Assembly (NCBI GenBank): GCA_964016985.1
Contig: OZ024828.1
Span: 76,281,869 to 76,345,868, forward strand
DNA length: 64,000 nt
Direction of reading: 5' to 3'
Origin: Anodontia alba
Taxonomy: Eukaryota > Mollusca > Bivalvia > Lucinida > Lucinidae
Both the position numbers and the translations under genes were made by a program. The notes under the pieces were generated by a model that made no database searches, was not told the DNA's origin, and was given only the letters and a program-made list of their open reading frames with translations. Positions 59,788 through 64,000 of this stretch are shown piece after piece. The stretch's first letter is position 1, and each line of letters opens with the position of its first letter.

Positions 59788-60147
59788 TTGGGAGCCTTTA
59801 TGCGAACCGAATTTTTATGTATTTCTGTATTAAGAGTAGCATCGGGACCCAGGGTGAAGTTAGCTAGCTGTAGAAGTGCTTTAAACCCCCTGGTGGTTTG
59901 CTCTACCATCCGTTCTAAGGCGGTGGTCCCGGTGTTAGTCTTACTCTTTGTTGCTTTGTGGTTTATTCTACGAGGCTGTTTGTTGTATTTCTTTCCGTGT
60001 ATCATTTTGTTCTTGTGTTTTTCAGTCCTTTTAGTATTGCGATTAGTTCGCTTGGGGAAGAGAGAGCTAATCTTAGTGCTTTTCTTACGTTTGTTCGGTT
60101 TGTGCTTGTTTAGATTTGTCGGTTTCCTCTTCCTAGGGGTCTGGTAA
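59788..60147 (+). other. Small hydrophobic ORF in the Penelope 3' module
   Basis: A 119-codon frame beginning MGAFMRTEFL, with a very hydrophobic middle (AVVPVLVLLFVALWFIL, LFLCFSVLLVLRL) predicting two or three membrane helices. It stays open in the copies at 57260-57646 (128 codons, minus strand) and 39121-39435 (104 codons). The opposite strand is also open, so the signal may be compositional. Confidence 0.35.
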
Positions 60148-61428
60148 GGGCTGCGGTTTGTGATTGTGGCACTCCCTGGGCTTTTCTCTTACCTTTTTTA
60201 GAAATCATCAAGACAAACATGTGGAGCAAGATTCTTGATGATTGCTTGAAAAATGTGACCACTAGAGTGTTAACAAGGTTTTCCGCTGATTTGGCCAGGT
60301 GACCTAGTTTTTAACCTCAGGTAACTCAGTTTCGAACCTGGCCTAGAAATCATCAAGACAAACATTTTATGCAAGATTCATGATGATTGCTTGAGAAATG
60401 TGACCGCTAGAGTGTTAACAAGGTTTTCTGCTGATTTGGCCCGGTGACCTAGTTTTAGACCCCAAGTAACCCAGTTTTAAACTTGACCTAGAACTCATCT
60501 AGACAAAACATTTTAAGCAAGATTCATGATGACTGCTTCAAAAATGTGACCACTAGAGTGTTAACAAGGTTTTTGCTGATTTTGGCCAGGTGACCTAGTT
60601 TTTAACCCAAGTGACCCAGTTTCGAACTTGACCTAAAAATCATCAAGACAAACATTTTGAGCAAGATTCAAGATGATTGCTTGAAAAATGTGATCGCTAG
60701 AGTGAGAACAAGGTTTTCCGCTGATTTGGCCAGGTGACCTGGTTTTTGACCCCGGGTGACCCAGTTTCGAACTTGACCTAGAAATCATCAAGACAAACAT
60801 TTTGAGCAAGATTCATGATGATTGCTTAAACAAGTCACCCCGATGCTTCCTAGCAAATTTGGAGTCAATTGGCCTTTCGGTTCAGGAGAAGCAGCAAAAA
60901 ATAGATTTTCAAGATGGCTGTCATGGCGGCCATCTTGTATTTCCAATTGGAACGAGTTTAGCTATTTTTGATCTATAAGTCACCCAAATGCTTCCTACCA
61001 TGTTTGGAGTCAATTGGCTCTTGGGTTTAGGAGAATAAGCAAAGAATAGATTTTCAAGATGGCTGCCATGGCGGCCATCTTGGATTTCCTATCGGCAAGA
61101 TTTTAGCTATTTTTGATCTACAAGTCACCCCGATGCGTCCTAGCAAGTTTGGAGTCAGTTGGCCTTTCGGTTCAGGAGAAGAAGCGAAAAATAGATTTTC
61201 AAGATGGCGGCCATGGCGGCCATCTTGGATATCCGATCGGCACGATTTTAGCTATTTTTAATGTACAAGTCACCCTGATGCTTCCTACCATGTGTCGAGT
61301 CAACTGGCCCAGGGGTGTAGGAGGAGTAGGCTTTTAAAGCAATTGTTGACGCCGCACGACGCACGACGGACGACGAGCATTGACTGACCACAATAGCTCA
61401 CCATGAGCACTTCGTGCTCAGGTGAGCT

Positions 61429-61906
61429 TATAATAAAAAGAAAAGTCAAGGAGTGGTCTATTCTCTGGTTAGCCCCATTTTATTTAGGGAAAAGTTGGGT
61501 TTAAATGGGTACAGCAATCTACGTTTTGAACAGAAATGGAAAACAAATCGCACATTATCACCTAAAATGTCATTTATTCTCTTTGCCATGCATGAGGAGT
61601 AACATGCAGAACACTAAGAGTAGATGGTTGCTAGGTCCCGGTTTTGTTTGGCAATATACTACCCTGTAACATACTGACGTCAGTTTATTTTATTTGGTAA
61701 ATGCACGTGAACGTCTGAAATGACTTCTAGGTATGGCCTATGAAGAACGTTAATCTTAAATGAAGTTTTTGTTCTGTTCTGTTTAGTCATTAGAGCAATT
61801 ACATATTTCCATTACGCTAAATAGGCATATTAGCGTAATGGGAACCGCGCGAACGTCCGAACACGCGCAATATGACAATTATTTGAAATGATAACATATG
61901 ACAATT
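61429..61906. other. Unique sequence, no gene
   Basis: No coding, RNA or repeat signal with confidence. A short inverted phrase CATTACGCTAAATAGGC / ATTAGCGTAATGG (61810-61840). Confidence 0.4.
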
Positions 61907-62050
61907 TTCTTCCGGCACTTATCCTTCTGCCTGGTCTGAGGAGCTAATTATACCAATTCATAAAAAAGGTGATCTTGACATAAACAATTACAAAGGCATT
62001 GCACTTACTGATATTTTATCAAGCATATATTCGCACATTCTAAACAAACA
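61907..62050 (+). pseudogene. LINE reverse-transcriptase fragment
   Basis: A frame reading YPSAWSEELIIPIHKKGDLD, then NNYKGIALTDILSSIYSHIL, the first motifs of a non-LTR reverse transcriptase. It stops where the 3' tail of another LINE (minus strand) begins. It is a relic interrupted by that insertion or joined to it by it. Confidence 0.7.
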
Positions 62051-64000
62051 AAACAAACAAACATATTTATTCGGCATAAAACAAATACATTGCTTCTAGC
62101 CTACAAATACAAATGTGTAGTGATGAAACATGGAAATGTACATATACAATAAATATATATCTATATTTAACGAGAAGCTTTGAATGTGTACATAAGGGAA
62201 AATAAACATTTTTTTTTTCAGTTATCCAGTTCATTTCTCAATTTCGTTGCAAAACATATAAATTTCGATAAATTTAAAATTTCTTTTTTATTACTTGTCA
62301 ACATTATTTTATCAAACTTATTTAGAGTGGGCCATCTACAATAAAATGGTTTTAAGTATTTTCTTCTTATGTCTTTGTATAACAACATATTAAAAGAAAA
62401 TGGTATTCATTTTCAACTTGGGTTGTTGGACAAAATTACATATCCTATCTTGTCTTATTACATTTTGATAGCGCCCTCTTTCTATTTCTAAATAGATAGA
62501 CGAAAACGGCTTAAAGAAATTTGAAATTTTCATTCATGAATTGTGTCTAGATATGGTTCTGGATTAAAGGAATGTTTGTAGCGACTGTAGAAAAATAATC
62601 TTTGTGAGTTATTGATGGAACTGTAACAACTTTGATGATATTGATGAAGAAGTCGTTGTTTTATTTGTTGAAGATTAATGGTGTAATGTTACTGGTTTAT
62701 CCAAAAATAATTTAATCCCAGGTTTTCAAGAATTGATTTTATTTCCGATGCCCAATTTTGGTTATTAAAAGTATGTCCTTGCTCTGCATCAGATTTCAAC
62801 ATGTTATAAACTCTTAAATTTTTTACTAATCAATTATTTTCTAATTTTGTGATTTTTATCCAGTATCGGAACATATGAATCTGCCTGATAATTTTTAAGG
62901 GTATTCTACCTAATTCACCATATAAACCATTAATATTTATTGATTGTCTTACCCCTAAAATTTTTCGTAAAAACTTCGTGTGTATTTTTTTCAATATCTT
63001 TTCCTTCATTTAGGCCCCGAATTTCAGATGAATAATGTAGTACTGGGGCAACAAGCAGGTCAAAAAGTTTGCATTTATTTTTTCAGTATGAAATTCATAG
63101 TTACAAAACACTGAAAATAGTCTATACATTGCTTTCGAAGCGTGTTCAGCTATGCATTTTTTGTGTGCGGTTCCAATTTCCATTTTTTGAAAAAAATAAA
63201 TGCCCAGGTATTTGAAAGAGGTTACAACTTCAAGCTTTCTATTGTTTAAATTAAAGTCATAAGTTGTATATCTCCTGCTCTTTTCAAAAATTAAAACTTT
63301 GGTGGTGTTGCTGACATGAATTTTAAGCTTCCATATATTACAATATGCTTGAATGTCATTTGGCACTGACTGAAGTGATATGGGTGACATTGAAAACAAA
63401 ACGTGGTCATCAGCGAACATTATCAAAAATAATTTCAGCTCATTAATTGTAAAGATTCCATCTAGATCAGAGTATATATTATTCAAAATGTCGTCCACAA
63501 AGAGCATAAAAAGCAGTGAAGAACTCGGATCCCCTTGTTTAACACCTTAATGTATATCGATTATATTAGAAGTTGCATGATTTTGTTTAACAGCTGCGTG
63601 CACAACAGAGTACATAGCTTTGATTGCTTTGGTCATTTTGCTGTTTACATTTTCAGAAATAAGCTTTTGCCATAGAAATAAGTGGTCTATCTTATCGAAG
63701 CATTTCTCGTAATCAATAAAGACTGCATATACTTTTTGGCCGCTATTTAGAACTTTGGTAATAATGGAGTGCAAAATAGATACAGTCAGCAGTGCTCTTG
63801 CCCTTTTGATAACCGAATTGGCAGTTGGATACTTTTTGTGTTTTTCTGTCCATGATGTTTAGCGATTTAAAAGAACTTGAGAGTATATTTTAGCTAATAT
63901 ATTATTTTATGTTATTCCACGGTATTTTTGTCTCAGCGGTGTTACCGCCCTTGCAGATAGGGACTATGTCGCCGAGTGCCCATCTTTTGGGCTATTCGGA
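62051..64000 (-). mobile_element. Non-LTR retrotransposon, 3' part, running off the window
   Basis: On the minus strand the 3' end is GCCGAATAAATATG followed by a (GTTT)n tail at 62051-62075. A long non-coding or decayed segment (62080-63000) precedes the reverse-transcriptase region. The 5' end is beyond position 64000. Confidence 0.78.
63010..63990 (-). pseudogene. LINE reverse transcriptase (broken)
   Basis: From right to left: WALGDIVPICKGGNTAE (start of the polymerase), a frameshift, LHSIITKVLNSGQKVYAVFI, DYEKCFDKIDH, a TAA (63544-63546) just before GVKQGDPSSSLLFMLFVDDI, then MFADDHVLFSMSP with the catalytic FADD, and EVVTSFKYLGIYF. Family-typical order of reverse-transcriptase blocks. 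Inactive through one nonsense codon and at least one frameshift. I cannot assign the clade. Confidence 0.82.

Larger units (their letters stand above)
57860..60196 (+). mobile_element. Penelope-like retroelement, copy 2
   Basis: Bounded by a 9-bp duplication TTTAGAAAT (57851-57859 and 60197-60205) in a D monomer, so the insertion limits are certain. It contains the reverse transcriptase region and a conserved 3' module of about 550 bp (59640-60190) shared with three or four other copies in the window. Confidence 0.88.
55704..61428 (-). mobile_element. Complete D+A composite tandem-repeat element with two Penelope insertions
   Basis: Both ends are present: GAGGGTCATGATGGCCC at the left, and the AGCTCACCATGAGCAC / GTGCTCAGGTGAGCT cap with its GCACGACGGACGACG leader at the right. 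About fifteen D monomers (56090-57850 and 60200-60830) are followed by four A monomers (60838-61330, all in one orientation). The array is broken by a Penelope fragment (57226-57685) and a longer Penelope copy (57860-60196). Removing the two insertions leaves an element of about 2.9 kb. Confidence 0.8.

Noticed and set aside
57850..60190. Hammerhead ribozyme in the Penelope 3' module
   Set aside because: Known in this element class, so I looked for CTGANGA and GAAA cores with stems. CGATGACGGCC at about 59594 is near but lacks the CTGA core, so I do not claim it.

Overview
This is eukaryotic, AT-rich, intron-dominated DNA. Splice sites join exons over tens of kilobases, no stretch is gene-dense, and tandem-repeat mobile elements occupy a large share of the window. 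The repeat types (hairpin-capped tandem-repeat elements with monomers of about 140-190 bp, Penelope-like retroelements, tRNA-headed SINEs, many MITEs) point to a mollusc, most likely a bivalve. That assignment is inference from repeat character, not from a species match.

One host gene spans most of the window on the minus strand: a receptor-type protein tyrosine kinase. I recovered five exons of the catalytic domain by joining splice sites and reading phase: 50980-51090, 42230-42429, 37254-37376, 8800-9008 and 3390-3495. All four junctions are phase-consistent, and together the exons encode the kinase from helix C to subdomain XI (about 250 residues). The glycine loop and the beta-3 lysine exon were not found and presumably lie beyond position 64000. 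The C-terminal tail presumably lies left of position 1. A second gene, or a decaying copy of one, encodes a ten-finger C2H2 zinc-finger protein on the plus strand (28555-30378), nested in the 28-kb kinase intron.

Nearly everything else is mobile DNA in the introns. Hairpin-capped tandem-repeat elements begin with a terminal hairpin (AGCTCACC type), contain arrays of family A (145 bp), B (about 163), C (about 145-150), D (about 143), E (about 155), F, G (about 189) or H (about 181) monomers, and end in a hairpin followed by CTCTTGTT. They are nested in one another at 1-2978, 3834-7248, 9899-14437, 14440-16750, 23278-26165, 26372-27890, 46560-48545, 51768-53618 and 55704-61428. They resemble the pearl / Helentron-associated elements described from bivalves. 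Retroelements: a 5'-truncated LINE with a PHD-like finger (19723-21966), two Penelope-like elements (37484-39472 and 57860-60196) plus three fragments, and a second LINE on the minus strand running off the right edge (62055-64000). A large foldback element (17501-22641) has inverted arms of about 1.27 kb, a 5-bp target duplication and a LINE inside one arm, and itself interrupts a SINE. MITEs include a five-copy family with a perfect central palindrome, three copies of a pogo-type family, and a 108-bp near-perfect palindrome.

The most unusual points are: (i) a 63-bp tandem amplification of the 3' end of a kinase exon that includes its splice donor; (ii) the fully delimited foldback/LINE/SINE nest; (iii) tandem arrays whose monomers carry strong matches to CTCF-like, YY1-like and TCAAGGTCA nuclear-receptor motifs; and (iv) a composite of arrays D and A with the identical internal junction at two loci, implying that it moves as one unit.
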